A program made the translations under genes and the position numbers. 44,938 nucleotides of DNA from Sulfurimonas sp. RIFCSPLOWO2_12_36_12 (GTDB lineage Bacteria > Campylobacterota > Campylobacteria > Campylobacterales > Sulfurimonadaceae). Shown piece by piece: positions 24,334-32,942 of this stretch. The stretch lies in NCBI GenBank assembly GCA_001829675.1, contig MIBZ01000030.1:1-44938 (forward strand), in the 5' to 3' direction. The stretch's first letter is position 1. Every line of letters begins with the position of its first letter. The notes beneath the pieces were generated by a model. The model worked only from the letters and a program-made list of their open reading frames with translations, ran no database searches and was not told the origin of the DNA.

Positions 24334-25365
24334 ATTTTAAAAGCGAACAGATTATACTTAGCCGGGATTATTGTTGTTGCAATACTGCTTTTATTTGCTT
24401 GGTATAATGTTGATTTTTTAATGCATAAATGGTTTAGCATCACTTTGATAGTTGTTATGATTTCGGCCGTAATTTTAAGCAATTTAGTTCATAACAGAAG
24501 CCAAAAACAAAAAATGTACTATAAAAACATAATTGATTCATCATCAAATATCGTTGTTGTGGTGGACAAAAACAGCATAATCGATGTAAATAAAACATTT
24601 TTTAAATATTTTAACAAATATAACACTCTTGAAAAGTTTAAAAAAGAGCATAAATCAATATCTGATTTTTTTGTAGAGAAAGAGGGCTATATTTATAAAA
24701 ATATTGATGGATTAAATTGGCTTGAGTATCTGATAAAAAATCCAAAAAACAATCAAGTGAAAATAGTTTACGATGAAAAAGAGTACTACTTTACAATCGG
24801 GGTATCTTTGATATCCGTAGAAGACAAGCATTACAGCGCTATTTTTTCCGATATAACAAAAGAGAAGCTCTACCAAAAAGAGTTAGAGTACACAACCATA
24901 ACCGACCCGTTGACAAAAATTAGAAACAGATACTACTACAATGAGCAGATAAAAAAAGAGAGCGCCAACTCAAATCGCTATTTTTATCCGCTCTCTTTGG
25001 TTATTTTTGACATAGACTATTTTAAAAAAATAAACGATGAGTTCGGTCATGATGTCGGGGATAGTGTTCTTGTAGAATATACCAAATTGATAAGCTCCCA
25101 TCTTAGAAATGGCGATATTTTTTGCAGAATAGGCGGAGAGGAGTTTACCCTTATACTTCCTCATACGGAAAAATCAGGCGCTTACAAAATAGCCGGCAAG
25201 TTAAGAGTGCTAATAGAAAAGCACAAAAAAATAGTTCCTATCACTATGAGCTTTGGTGTTGTTGAGTACATCAAGGGAGAGGGTTTGGAAGTAACATTTA
25301 AAAGAGCCGACCAAGCGCTTTATGAAGCAAAAAATGGCGGCAGAAACAGGGTAGTGGTTAGATAG
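24334..25365 (+). CDS. Membrane-anchored PAS-like/GGDEF diguanylate cyclase, probable ATT start
   Basis: This enzyme makes cyclic-di-GMP from two GTP. The first ATG in frame is 24421, but the open frame continues upstream for 29 codons to ATT 24334. ATT 24334 lies one base after the maf stop and 5 nt after an AAAGGA (24323-24328). The added residues form a first TM helix (LYLAGIIVVAILLLFAW). A second TM (WFSITLIVVMISAVILSNLV) follows, then a PAS-like sensor at about 65-170 (IDSSSNIVVVVDKNSIIDVN). The GGDEF domain has the intact signature RIGGEEF and D-I-D-Y-F-K-K-I-N-D. No EAL domain is present. If ATG 24421 is used, the first helix is lost. The signal sensed is unknown. Confidence 0.88.
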   Translation: MLKANRLYLAGIIVVAILLLFAWYNVDFLMHKWFSITLIVVMISAVILSNLVHNRSQKQKMYYKNIIDSSSNIVVVVDKNSIIDVNKTFFKYFNKYNTLEKFKKEHKSISDFFVEKEGYIYKNIDGLNWLEYLIKNPKNNQVKIVYDEKEYYFTIGVSLISVEDKHYSAIFSDITKEKLYQKELEYTTITDPLTKIRNRYYYNEQIKKESANSNRYFYPLSLVIFDIDYFKKINDEFGHDVGDSVLVEYTKLISSHLRNGDIFCRIGGEEFTLILPHTEKSGAYKIAGKLRVLIEKHKKIVPITMSFGVVEYIKGEGLEVTFKRADQALYEAKNGGRNRVVVR

Positions 25366-26460
25366 ATGTACTATACAAAAGAGTTGTCAAGTATAAAAAA
25401 ATCCAAAAGATATAGAACAAGAGAAGTTGCTGATTATGCAATTTTAGATTTTGCATCAAATGATTATCTGGGACTCTCCCACAACAAAGAGCTCCACAGC
25501 GCAACATGCAAAACTCTCTCAAAGATGCCTCTTCACAGCTCAAAAGCCTCACTTTTGGTAAACGGCTATCATCAAATTCACAAAGATTTTGAGTTAGCTT
25601 TATGTAAGGCAAACGGCTTTGCGGACGGGGTTATACTCGGCAGCGGTTTTAACGCAAATATAGCCCTTGTTGAAGCGCTTGTAAGACGCGGCGATGTGCT
25701 TTTTATGGATGAGAAGTATCACGCTTCTGGGATTTTGGCATCTAACTTTAAAAAAATAGAAGTGAAGTTTTTTGCTCACAACGATATGGATGAGTTGAGA
25801 AAATTGCTTAAAAAAACAGAGGCAAAGAGAAAAATAGTTGCGGTTGAGGGAATCTACTCAATGGATGGCGATTTGCTTCACAAAGATATATTTGAGATAG
25901 CGGATGAGAATGATGCTATCTTGATAGTTGATGAAGCCCACAGCAGCGGAGTTATAGGCGATAATCTTATGGGCGTTTTTGACTACTATAATATCCCTAT
26001 AAAACCAAACTACATAAAAATGGGAACGCTCGGAAAAGCTTATGGCAGTTTCGGCGCTTTTATATTGGCCTCGGAGCATATTGTCGAGTATCTTATAAAC
26101 CGTGCAAAACCCATTATCTATGCAACATCACTCTCGCTTTATGACACGCTTTTGGCACATAACGCATTGAAATACATCTTAAATAATCGTGAGTTGTTAA
26201 AGGACGAGATAAAAAAACGCCAAGAGATAGTTTACGAGGAGCTTGGTATAAAGATTGATGGTCTAATAGTTCCAATAGTTATAAATGACAACAAAAAAGT
26301 TATAGAGATTCGTGATGAGCTTAAAAATCTGGGCTACGCAGTCGGCGGTATCAGGCAACCGACGGTGGATAGAGCCATCATACGGCTAATAGCAAGAGTT
26401 GGCGAGAGTTGCGACAGCTTAAGAGAGTTGTGTATAAATTTGGCTAAAATAAAAAAATGA
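25366..26460 (+). CDS. bioF: 8-amino-7-oxononanoate synthase-like PLP enzyme (alpha-oxoamine synthase)
   Basis: The family condenses an acyl-thioester with an amino acid. BioF makes 8-amino-7-oxononanoate from pimeloyl-ACP/CoA and L-alanine in biotin synthesis. The 364-residue protein shows FASNDYLGL near 29-37 and the PLP-stacking His region (DEKYHASG at about 115-122). VDEAHSSG carries the cofactor Asp (about D189). The Schiff-base lysine is K224 in TLGKAYGSFGA. It starts directly after the cyclase stop and overlaps the ABC ATPase gene (ATGA). No other bio gene is adjacent, so BioF is the likely but not the only possible member of the family. Confidence 0.85.
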   Translation: MYYTKELSSIKKSKRYRTREVADYAILDFASNDYLGLSHNKELHSATCKTLSKMPLHSSKASLLVNGYHQIHKDFELALCKANGFADGVILGSGFNANIALVEALVRRGDVLFMDEKYHASGILASNFKKIEVKFFAHNDMDELRKLLKKTEAKRKIVAVEGIYSMDGDLLHKDIFEIADENDAILIVDEAHSSGVIGDNLMGVFDYYNIPIKPNYIKMGTLGKAYGSFGAFILASEHIVEYLINRAKPIIYATSLSLYDTLLAHNALKYILNNRELLKDEIKKRQEIVYEELGIKIDGLIVPIVINDNKKVIEIRDELKNLGYAVGGIRQPTVDRAIIRLIARVGESCDSLRELCINLAKIKK

Positions 26461-27146
26461 ATATCTCAAAATTGCGTATAACAATAGGTGAAAAGAGTTT
26501 GGTTGATATTGGGTTTAGTATTCCGTCTTCGTTGGCGCTTGTCGGACAGAGCGGGAGCGGTAAAAGCTTAACCATCAAGGCTCTTCTTGGAATGTTGCCA
26601 AGCAGTATGAAGTTGGAGTTAGAGTATGAAAACAGTTTTGAGTTGGTAGCGGGAGAGAGCCTCTCTTTTGTTCCTCAAAACCCATTTACGGCACTTTCTC
26701 CGCTAACAAAGATAAAAAAGCAGTTTTTTATTCCACTATCCAAAGTTGAGAAACTTTTTGCTCAAGTCGGGCTGGATATGGAGCTTTTAGAGAGGTTTCC
26801 GCCGGAACTATCAGGCGGTCAGCTGCAAAGAGTTGTGATTGCGATGGCTTTGAGCTGCAATCCGGAGCTTATTTTGCTTGATGAGCCGACAACTGCCCTT
26901 GATCCTGCGACTAGAGTTATGATTTTAAATCTTTTAAAAACTCTTCAAGGCGAGTTTGGTTTTAAAATACTTTTTGTTACACACGACATGAGCTCTGCTA
27001 AAATTTTATGTGAAGATATTTGTGTGATAAAAAATGGCAAAGTAGTGGAGAGTGGAAAAATGCAAGAGGTGCTCCAAAATCCAACTGCAGATTATACAAA
27101 AATTTTAATGGATGCAAATTTTGCAAATAGGGATTTTAGAATATGA
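26457..27146 (+). CDS. Lone ABC transporter ATP-binding protein (oligopeptide/nickel type)
   Basis: The protein has Walker A GQSGSGKS near residue 31, a Q-loop (VPQNPFTALSP), signature LSGGQLQRV and Walker B LILLDEPTTALDP, then the H-loop THDM. Q-N-P-x-x-(A/S)-L-(S/N)-P and the ending P-T-A-D-Y-T-K-I-L are typical of DppD/NikD-like subunits. The chain is shorter than DppD (229 against about 320 residues), and the usual C-terminal oligopeptide extension is absent. No permease or binding-protein gene is adjacent. It overlaps both neighbours by ATGA, so its partners must lie elsewhere if it is part of a transporter. Confidence 0.88.
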   Translation: MNISKLRITIGEKSLVDIGFSIPSSLALVGQSGSGKSLTIKALLGMLPSSMKLELEYENSFELVAGESLSFVPQNPFTALSPLTKIKKQFFIPLSKVEKLFAQVGLDMELLERFPPELSGGQLQRVVIAMALSCNPELILLDEPTTALDPATRVMILNLLKTLQGEFGFKILFVTHDMSSAKILCEDICVIKNGKVVESGKMQEVLQNPTADYTKILMDANFANRDFRI

Positions 27147-29110
27147 AAAAAATTAGAAATTCAGTTTTTCTTCTTCTTGTGCTTGGAGCTATCGCTCCTT
27201 TTGCGGTGGTTGGTTATTTCCTAGTCGGAGAAATTTACGATATAGAAACACTTGTTAATTATAAGCCGCCTGTTACAACAAGAGTTTATGATAAGAACGG
27301 TGAAAAGATTGCAAATATTTTTGAAGGTGAGCATAGATATTATGCCTCATTTGAAGAGATTCCGCCGAGAATTATTGAAGCACTTTTAGCAATAGAAGAT
27401 ACAACTTTTTTTGAACATCAGGGCGTAAATATAGATGCCATCTTTAGAGCGATTGTAAAAGATATACAAGCCGGAAAGTTAGTTGAGGGTGCCAGTACAA
27501 TTACACAGCAGTTGGTGAAAAACAGGCTTCTAACCAGAGAGAAAAAGATTTCAAGAAAGGTAAAAGAGCTTATCTATTCGATGAAAGTAGAGAGCAGTTT
27601 AACCAAAGAGCAGATACTTGAGTGCTATCTTAATGAGATATATTTTGGTCATGGATATTACGGAATAAAAACGGCAGCAGATGGTTATTTTCATAAAGAT
27701 TTAGGAGAGTTGACACTAAAAGAGATGGCTCTGCTTGTGGGTCTGCCAAAAGCGCCAAGCACTTATGCCCCTACAAAAAATTATGAGATATCTATGGGCA
27801 GAGCAAATCGTGTAATATCAAGAATGCATGCTCTGGGCTGGATAGACGATGAGACACACAACGCCTCTTTACTTGAAAAACCAAAAGTTTTTGATGATAC
27901 GCTGACACAAAACAGTGCTCCGTTTGTAGTAGATGAAATTACAAGAAAAGCGGCTGAATTGGGTATAGATGATATAAGAACAGGCGGATATGAGATATAT
28001 ACGACGATAGATATTAGACTTCAAGAGGTGGCAGAAAAATCACTTAAACACTCTTACGAGATGTCGCTATCAAGAATGAAAGCTCGTAAACCAGAAGATG
28101 AGAGTGCCGGAGTTAATGCAAAACTTTTAAACGGTGCTCTTATTTCACTGGATTCAAAAACGGGGGATATTTTAGCCCTTGTTGGCAGTGTTGACTACAA
28201 GAAGAGTCCATATAACAGGGTTACGCAAGGTCGCAGACAACCCGGCTCTGCATTTAAACCGTTTATATATCAAATTGCCCTTGATTTAGGCTACTCGGGA
28301 GCAACAGAACTTGTTGATATCTCTAGAACATATACATATGAAAAAGATGGCGAAGAACAGACATGGCAGCCAAAAAACTATGAAGATAATTATAAAGGTA
28401 TTTTAAGTCTTAGAGAAGCGCTTGTTCACTCAAGAAACCTTGCTACGATTAACCTCGTAAATGATATCGGGTTAGCACAGCTTCAAAAAGAGCTTAGAAA
28501 ATTCGGTATGACTAATCTTCCTCCGGACTTGTCCATTGCGCTTGGAAGTATCACACTTTCACCTTTTGAGCTTGCGAAATATTACACCTCTTTTGCAAAT
28601 TCAGGCACTCAGGTTGAACCGCAGCTTATTCGCCACATAGATAAAGGTTCAAAAATAGTTTATGAGAAAAAAGATAAAACCACGCCTATTACAACTCCGG
28701 CTCAGGCATATCTAATGACAGCAATATTAAAAGATGTTGTAGAGAGAGGAACCGGAAAATCAGCCAAAGTTCAAGGCATAGAGCTTGCCGGAAAAACAGG
28801 AACTACGAACAAGAATATGGATGGTTGGTTTGCAGGATATTCTCCTACAATAGAGACGATAGTTTGGTTCGGAAATGATGACAACTCCCCGATGGACAGG
28901 GTAGAGACGGGTGGCAGAATTGCCGGACCTGCTTTTGCGATGTATTATGAAAATATACTAAAGATATACCCTCAGATTCAAAGAAAATTTGAAAGACCGG
29001 AGGGAATAATAGAGGTAAATATTAACGGTGAGAAAGAGTACTTCAGCGATGTTTCAAAACCGCCTCGTGCTGATTCTGAAGTTAAAACAGAGGAGATGTT
29101 ACTTTTTTAA
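27143..29110 (+). CDS. pbpA: Class A penicillin-binding protein 1A (transglycosylase/transpeptidase)
   Basis: This inner-membrane enzyme polymerises and crosslinks peptidoglycan. One N-terminal TM (about 7-28) is followed by the GT51 domain with the catalytic Glu in AIEDTTFFEHQGV and the GAST-ITQQLVKN motif. The transpeptidase domain shows SxxK S369-K372 in RQPGSAFKPF, the SxN region VHSRNLATIN and KTGT in LAGKTGTTNKN. At 655 residues it is the usual length in Campylobacterota. Its stop codon shares TTAA (29107-29110) with the stop of the converging outer-membrane protein gene. In Campylobacter the gene follows maf. Confidence 0.97.
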   Translation: MKKIRNSVFLLLVLGAIAPFAVVGYFLVGEIYDIETLVNYKPPVTTRVYDKNGEKIANIFEGEHRYYASFEEIPPRIIEALLAIEDTTFFEHQGVNIDAIFRAIVKDIQAGKLVEGASTITQQLVKNRLLTREKKISRKVKELIYSMKVESSLTKEQILECYLNEIYFGHGYYGIKTAADGYFHKDLGELTLKEMALLVGLPKAPSTYAPTKNYEISMGRANRVISRMHALGWIDDETHNASLLEKPKVFDDTLTQNSAPFVVDEITRKAAELGIDDIRTGGYEIYTTIDIRLQEVAEKSLKHSYEMSLSRMKARKPEDESAGVNAKLLNGALISLDSKTGDILALVGSVDYKKSPYNRVTQGRRQPGSAFKPFIYQIALDLGYSGATELVDISRTYTYEKDGEEQTWQPKNYEDNYKGILSLREALVHSRNLATINLVNDIGLAQLQKELRKFGMTNLPPDLSIALGSITLSPFELAKYYTSFANSGTQVEPQLIRHIDKGSKIVYEKKDKTTPITTPAQAYLMTAILKDVVERGTGKSAKVQGIELAGKTGTTNKNMDGWFAGYSPTIETIVWFGNDDNSPMDRVETGGRIAGPAFAMYYENILKIYPQIQRKFERPEGIIEVNINGEKEYFSDVSKPPRADSEVKTEEMLLF

Positions 29111-29907
29111 AAGTAATATCCCAAACGAAATGTAAGAGAGTTATCGCTTGCGCTGTCGCTTAGCCCGTACGCGTAGCTAAAACTTGTAAACCAGTTTGCA
29201 TTTATGCTGTAAAATCCATATACGGATGCTGTCTCAATCGCCTCCGTACCCTTATAAACACTGTCACTGCTTCCGTAAGAACCGCTTAAATACAAATTTT
29301 TCAGCGGATAAAAACCTATGCCGCCGCTGTATGAGTTGGTATTTTGATATGACACGATTCCTAAAATATCATCATCATTAATCATTGTATAGCTGTACCC
29401 GCCAAATAGATTTATACTATTCAGCATATAGCTAAAATTTGCAGATGCCACAACATCCATATTGTTGTTGTCTAATTCTGTATCATAAGTAGGAATAATT
29501 GCTCCGGCGCCAAATCGCAGTGTTAGCCCATTTTCCGGTGAGAGTTTGTAGTATGCACCGATAAATGAGTCATTTATCCCGCTCTCACTGTCTGAGTTAT
29601 AATAAGAACTGCTTGCTTGAAGAGAGAAGTTTTGATAGTAGTAATCTATTTGAAGACTTTGCGTAATAGTGTCTGATTTTGAAGTTGCAGAATAATCAGC
29701 TTCAGAAAAGTTAAGACCATAAATTATATCAAAATGGTGTTTGCTCTCCAGCGTTTTAGTTGTACAGCCTTTTATGTCAACCAGTTCGTTAAAGGGAGTG
29801 TTTGGGCATTGGTCGCTATTGTCATCGACGCCATCCATATCATAATCACTGTACGCCGACAGGCTGAGTGATGTTGCCATTAAAAATATCAGTGTTTTCT
29901 TGAGCAT
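29107..29907 (-). CDS. Outer-membrane barrel protein with a calcium-type thrombospondin-3 repeat
   Basis: The signal peptide is MLKKTLIFLMATSLSLSAYS. One thrombospondin type 3/OmpA-linker repeat follows (DYDMDGVDDNSDQCPNTPF), with Asp-rich calcium-binding spacing. The remaining about 215 residues alternate as beta-strands rich in Tyr/Ser/Asn and end in Phe (FRLGYYF), so a barrel of about 10-12 strands is likely. There is no OmpA-type peptidoglycan domain. The start ATG (complement at 29905-29907) has AAAGGACAT upstream. It is convergent with pbpA and lies downstream of the small exported protein and the two-component genes. The function is unknown. Confidence 0.78.
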   Translation of the reverse strand: MLKKTLIFLMATSLSLSAYSDYDMDGVDDNSDQCPNTPFNELVDIKGCTTKTLESKHHFDIIYGLNFSEADYSATSKSDTITQSLQIDYYYQNFSLQASSSYYNSDSESGINDSFIGAYYKLSPENGLTLRFGAGAIIPTYDTELDNNNMDVVASANFSYMLNSINLFGGYSYTMINDDDILGIVSYQNTNSYSGGIGFYPLKNLYLSGSYGSSDSVYKGTEAIETASVYGFYSINANWFTSFSYAYGLSDSASDNSLTFRLGYYF

Positions 29908-29919
29908 CTATGTCCTTTT

Positions 29920-29939
29920 GTAGCGCCACTCGACGCTAC
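29920..29939 (-). other. Hairpin just upstream of the outer-membrane protein gene
   Basis: GTAGCG (29920-29925) pairs with CGCTAC (29934-29939) around an 8-nt loop. The ribosome site AAAGGA of the - strand gene lies directly next to it. It could be an attenuating or mRNA-stabilising hairpin or the end of the preceding transcript. No T-run follows on the - strand. Confidence 0.35.
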
Positions 29940-29963
29940 GCTTTTATAATTTTGTATATGGTG

Positions 29964-30368
29964 TTATCTGTTCATAAATCTATTTGGCGTTGTACCGGCA
30001 TCAGGCGCAATACCGGGGTTTTGTTGCATAAACTGAGACCCGACCTGATTTTGATTCATTTTTTGGTTCTCTTGTCTCTCTTGAATCTCATCCATCTGAT
30101 TTACACGGACTCTATCTCTAACTCTCTCTCTGTCTTTTGTTTGCTCACCATCGGCTAGCGTGCCGGCGCGCAGCTTTTGAATCGCCGCTTCTCTCTCTTC
30201 CTCGCTTAGGGTTGATAGAGTTGCTTTAAACTCATTCATAAGTTTTACCCTCTCTTGGGCAGTCGCCGACTTAATAGCCGATATTTGCGCATCTACATTA
30301 GCTTCCGCCATACAAAGTGTTAAACTGCCAAGCAACATTAAAGTTGCGCTTAATTTTAGAGTTTTCAT
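29964..30368 (-). CDS. Small exported helical protein of unknown function
   Basis: A signal peptide (MKTLKLSATLMLLGSLTLCMAEA) is followed by a charged helical segment (IKSATAQERVKLMNEFKATLSTLSEEEREAAIQKL). A highly charged Arg/Asp/Glu stretch comes next (TKDRERVRDRVRVNQMDEIQ), then a Gln/Asn/Pro-rich tail. The helical part recalls LTXXQ/CpxP-type periplasmic proteins that modulate sensor kinases, but the LTxxQ motif itself is not present. Its position directly downstream of a histidine kinase gene on the same strand fits that idea. An AAGGAAGT ribosome site supports the ATG at 30368. I do not recognise a family. Confidence 0.65.
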   Translation of the reverse strand: MKTLKLSATLMLLGSLTLCMAEANVDAQISAIKSATAQERVKLMNEFKATLSTLSEEEREAAIQKLRAGTLADGEQTKDRERVRDRVRVNQMDEIQERQENQKMNQNQVGSQFMQQNPGIAPDAGTTPNRFMNR

Positions 30369-30405
30369 TCTACTTCCTTCTGTTTTGATGGTAAAAGTAT
30401 CGCAT

Positions 30406-30449
30406 AAAAGTGTTAGCGCTTTATAAGCAAGAAGTTAGCGAAGTGTTAG
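30406..30449. promoter_or_regulatory. GTTAG repeats in 11-bp phase before the small exported protein gene
   Basis: GTTAG occurs at 30412-30416, 30434-30438 and 30445-30449, that is at offsets of 22 and 11 bp. The first copy sits in AAAAGTGTTAGCG, which nearly repeats AAAAGTGTTAGTG upstream of the response regulator gene (32131-32143). The last two copies overlap the end of the histidine kinase gene. A response-regulator binding site is inferred. Confidence 0.4.
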
Positions 30450-31490
30450 TTTGGAGAGGTTTAAAGAGAAGTTGCTTCCAGCTCCAAGCTCGCTTTTAAC
30501 GCTGATTTTAATGCCCAGTTCCTCGCATAGTTTTTTAACTATATGAAGACCGATTCCCAGACCTCTCTCCTGCTCTTTGTAAAATCTGTCAAAAATTCGT
30601 TTTGGATTTTTTATCCCTTTGCCTGTGTCAACAATATGAAGAGTGTCTGTTTTGGAATCATAGCTTACTTCGACTCTGCCGTCTGGCTTATTGTACTTTG
30701 CCGCGTTTGTTAAAAGGTTATCTATTATGCGTGAAAAAGCATCTCTGTTTGTGAGAATGTATCTGTTTTGGAAATCTATTTTAAACTCAATGTTTGGATA
30801 ATTTTTTTCCAACATGTAGATATTTTTTTGAATAATATTTTTCAGCTCAATCTTCTCTTTTTCTTGGGAGCGGTTTTGCAGGTATGAACGAAGATGTTGT
30901 TGTAAATTTAGTATGTTTTGTACACTCTGCTCAATTCTATCTAGCTTTTGGTTCTCTCCAATCTCTTTTTTTAACATAGCGCTGTTTAGCCGCAGCGACG
31001 ATAGCGGAGTGTTAAAATCATGCAGTATATCTTTTATAAACTCTTGTGTAAGGAGCAGAGCGTTTCTAAGAGGATAAAGTGCATATATGGAAAAGAGAAT
31101 CGAGAGAATAAAGATTATGCCCAGTATCGCCAAAAAGTTATAAAATGCACTTTTTTGGAGTTTTTGGAGCTCAAGTGTGTAGTTGAGAGAACTAAAGTTA
31201 AGATGCATAATATATTTTTGAGAGTTTGGAATCGGGTAGTAGCTGTTTAGCGAGTTGCCATCTTTATAGAGGGTATAGAATTTTTCATCTTTTGGCTCTA
31301 TAAAATCTATCTTGAATTGTTCACACTTCAAGTCAAAACTACAAACTCTCATCTGTGAAAAGAGCTTTTCATCAAGTGTTTGAATCTCTTTTGTGTAGTT
31401 GATATAAAAGAGTGTAGCAATCAAAATGCTCAAAGAGCTAAAAAAGAGTATAAAGCTTTTTAAAAACGATTCTAGTTCTGCTCTACTCAA
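30435..31490 (-). CDS. Sensor histidine kinase
   Basis: This inner-membrane kinase has two TM helices (about 10-31 and 115-138) flanking a periplasmic sensor loop of about 80 residues. The phosphoacceptor is H157 in DILHDFNTPLSSLRLN, an H-D-F-N variant of the usual H-E-(L/I)-(R/K). The ATPase domain shows an N-box (NLLTNAAKYN), the G1 box DTGKGI and a G2-like GLGIGLHIVKKL. The start is TTG at 31490, within the last codons of the regulator gene (8-nt overlap), so the two are translationally coupled. No HAMP domain is evident. The signal is unknown, but the neighbours are all envelope genes. Confidence 0.93.
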   Translation of the reverse strand: MSRAELESFLKSFILFFSSLSILIATLFYINYTKEIQTLDEKLFSQMRVCSFDLKCEQFKIDFIEPKDEKFYTLYKDGNSLNSYYPIPNSQKYIMHLNFSSLNYTLELQKLQKSAFYNFLAILGIIFILSILFSIYALYPLRNALLLTQEFIKDILHDFNTPLSSLRLNSAMLKKEIGENQKLDRIEQSVQNILNLQQHLRSYLQNRSQEKEKIELKNIIQKNIYMLEKNYPNIEFKIDFQNRYILTNRDAFSRIIDNLLTNAAKYNKPDGRVEVSYDSKTDTLHIVDTGKGIKNPKRIFDRFYKEQERGLGIGLHIVKKLCEELGIKISVKSELGAGSNFSLNLSKLTLR

Positions 31491-32115
31491 CTATATATCC
31501 TATCGCACGAAGATTTTTTATATTTAGTCCCGTTGTCTGTTTTAGTTTTGTAAGTGCAACTCTTAGTGCGGATGATGATGGTTTTTCTAAACACTCCAGC
31601 AGCATATCTTGAGTAAGAACCTTTCCGATATTTTTTATAAAAAGGCTAAAGAGCTGCTCTTGAACTTCTCCAAGAGCTATCGTCTGCAGACCCTTTTTCA
31701 AAGTTTTTGTTTTGGGATTGTACTCCAAATCGTTATATTTGATTGTTGAGTTCTTTTGTGCAAGTTTCGCATTTACTCTTATGAGAAGCTCTTGGGGAAA
31801 AAACGGTTTTTTGATGTAATCCTCTGCTCCAACTTCAAAAGCTTTTGAGATTGAGCCTAAATCAACTAAAGCGCTTATAAATACGGTTGGTGTTTTGTCG
31901 TCCGCATCTCTTAGTGATTTTAGAAGCTCAAGACCGTTAATGTCGGGAACATTTATATCAAAAATATATAAATCAAATCTATTTTCATATGTTGCGTCAA
32001 CAGCTTCATCTCCGCCTTTTGCAAGCGTAACGGAGTAACCCTCGGACACCAAGAGCTCAACAAGCGTTTGACCTAAAACTAAATCATCTTCTAAAAGCAG
32101 GATTCTTTTTTTCAT
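31483..32115 (-). CDS. OmpR-family response regulator
   Basis: The receiver domain (1-115) has D10-D11, the phosphorylation Asp D53 in IFDINVPDINGLELL, a Thr/Ser switch region (TPTVFISAL) and the Lys in YIKKPF. The C-terminal winged-helix domain (about 125-210) ends in ALTKLKQTTGLNIKNLRAIGYIVE and is shorter than a standard OmpR effector domain (total 210 residues). No ribosome site precedes the ATG. A TATAAT (plus-strand ATTATA 32121-32126) lies only 5 nt before it, so the mRNA may be leaderless. It is cotranscribed with the kinase and divergent from the LolA-like/ABC operon, which it may control. Confidence 0.94.
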   Translation of the reverse strand: MKKRILLLEDDLVLGQTLVELLVSEGYSVTLAKGGDEAVDATYENRFDLYIFDINVPDINGLELLKSLRDADDKTPTVFISALVDLGSISKAFEVGAEDYIKKPFFPQELLIRVNAKLAQKNSTIKYNDLEYNPKTKTLKKGLQTIALGEVQEQLFSLFIKNIGKVLTQDMLLECLEKPSSSALRVALTKLKQTTGLNIKNLRAIGYIVE

Positions 32116-32120
32116 ACGCT

Positions 32121-32152
32121 ATTATATTGCAAAAGTGTTAGTGATGAGTTAC
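32121..32152. promoter_or_regulatory. Promoter of the response regulator gene with GTTAG/GTTAC repeat
   Basis: The - strand TATAAT is at 32121-32126. GTTAG at 32137-32141 and GTTAC at 32148-32152 are exactly 11 bp apart, just upstream of that -10. The copy AAAAGTGTTAGTG (32131-32143) resembles the one at 30406-30418. This suits an autoregulatory OmpR-type site that would also face the divergent LolA-like operon. Confidence 0.45.
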
Positions 32153-32202
32153 TTAAAATTTAAAATAATTTATACCAAAGAAAATTGATAGTAAAATCAA
32201 GT

Positions 32203-32931
32203 ATGAGCAAGATTATTTTAATGACTTTTATATTTGCAACATCTCTAATAGCGGGCGAAGCGCACGAGATAATAAAAAAACTTGATGAAAACTTCAGAGG
32301 TAAAAATATCTATATGAAGTTAAATATGAAGATAGTCTCAATGGGGCATGAGCGTGTTATGAAGATGCAGAGCTACTCGCAGGGGACAAAAAAGAGCTTT
32401 GTAAAAATCATCTATCCTCCAAAAGATGAGGGGATCACCTTTTTAAGTCTCGATAGGGAGATGTGGCAGTATGTCCCAAAAATAGAGCGAATCATAAAAA
32501 TACCGCCCTCTATGATGCTGCAAAAGTGGATGGGAAGCGACATAACAAACGACGATATGGTAAAACAGAGTTCAATCGTAGAGGATTATGAACCAAAAAT
32601 TATCAAAAGAGATGGAAGCGTTGTTACAATAGAGCTTACGCCAAAGGAGAATGCTCCGGTCGTATGGGGAAAAATAATTCTAAACATAGACACTGTGACC
32701 TACACCTCTCACAAAGATATATTTTACGACGAAGAGGGCAAAGAGGTAAGATATTTTATCTATAAAGATGTAAAAAAGGTCGGCAACTATTTTATACCGA
32801 CCTACTGGAGAGTGCAATCAAGCGATATCGCAGAGAGATACACCGAAATGGTTATAGAAGAGGTTGAGTATGACACAAAAATCTCAGAGGAGTATTTCAC
32901 CAAAAGTGCGCTGAAGAGATTTTCAAAGTAG
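32203..32931 (+). CDS. LolA-like outer-membrane lipoprotein-sorting protein
   Basis: Signal peptide MSKIILMTFIFATSLIAGEA is followed by a fold read as the LolA/LolB-like half-barrel: ENFRGKNIYMKLNMKIVSMGHERVMKMQ, then KSFVKIIYPPKDEGITFLSL, MWQYVPKIERIIKIPPSMM, and KWMGSDITNDDMVKQSS. This is the family often annotated as outer-membrane lipoprotein-sorting protein, found with MMPL or ABC exporters rather than with the general Lol system. ATG 32203 is preferred over TTG 32185, which adds MIVKSS; neither has a strong ribosome site. It is first of five + strand genes: sorting protein, two permeases, ATPase, barrel. A periplasmic carrier for a lipid or lipoprotein cargo of that exporter is inferred. 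Confidence 0.85.
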   Translation: MSKIILMTFIFATSLIAGEAHEIIKKLDENFRGKNIYMKLNMKIVSMGHERVMKMQSYSQGTKKSFVKIIYPPKDEGITFLSLDREMWQYVPKIERIIKIPPSMMLQKWMGSDITNDDMVKQSSIVEDYEPKIIKRDGSVVTIELTPKENAPVVWGKIILNIDTVTYTSHKDIFYDEEGKEVRYFIYKDVKKVGNYFIPTYWRVQSSDIAERYTEMVIEEVEYDTKISEEYFTKSALKRFSK

Positions 32932-32942
32932 GATGAGCATAG

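Noticed and set aside
24096..24482. 128-codon - strand open frame across the maf/diguanylate cyclase junction
   Set aside because: It overlaps two genes with intact motifs, and its product shows no family features.
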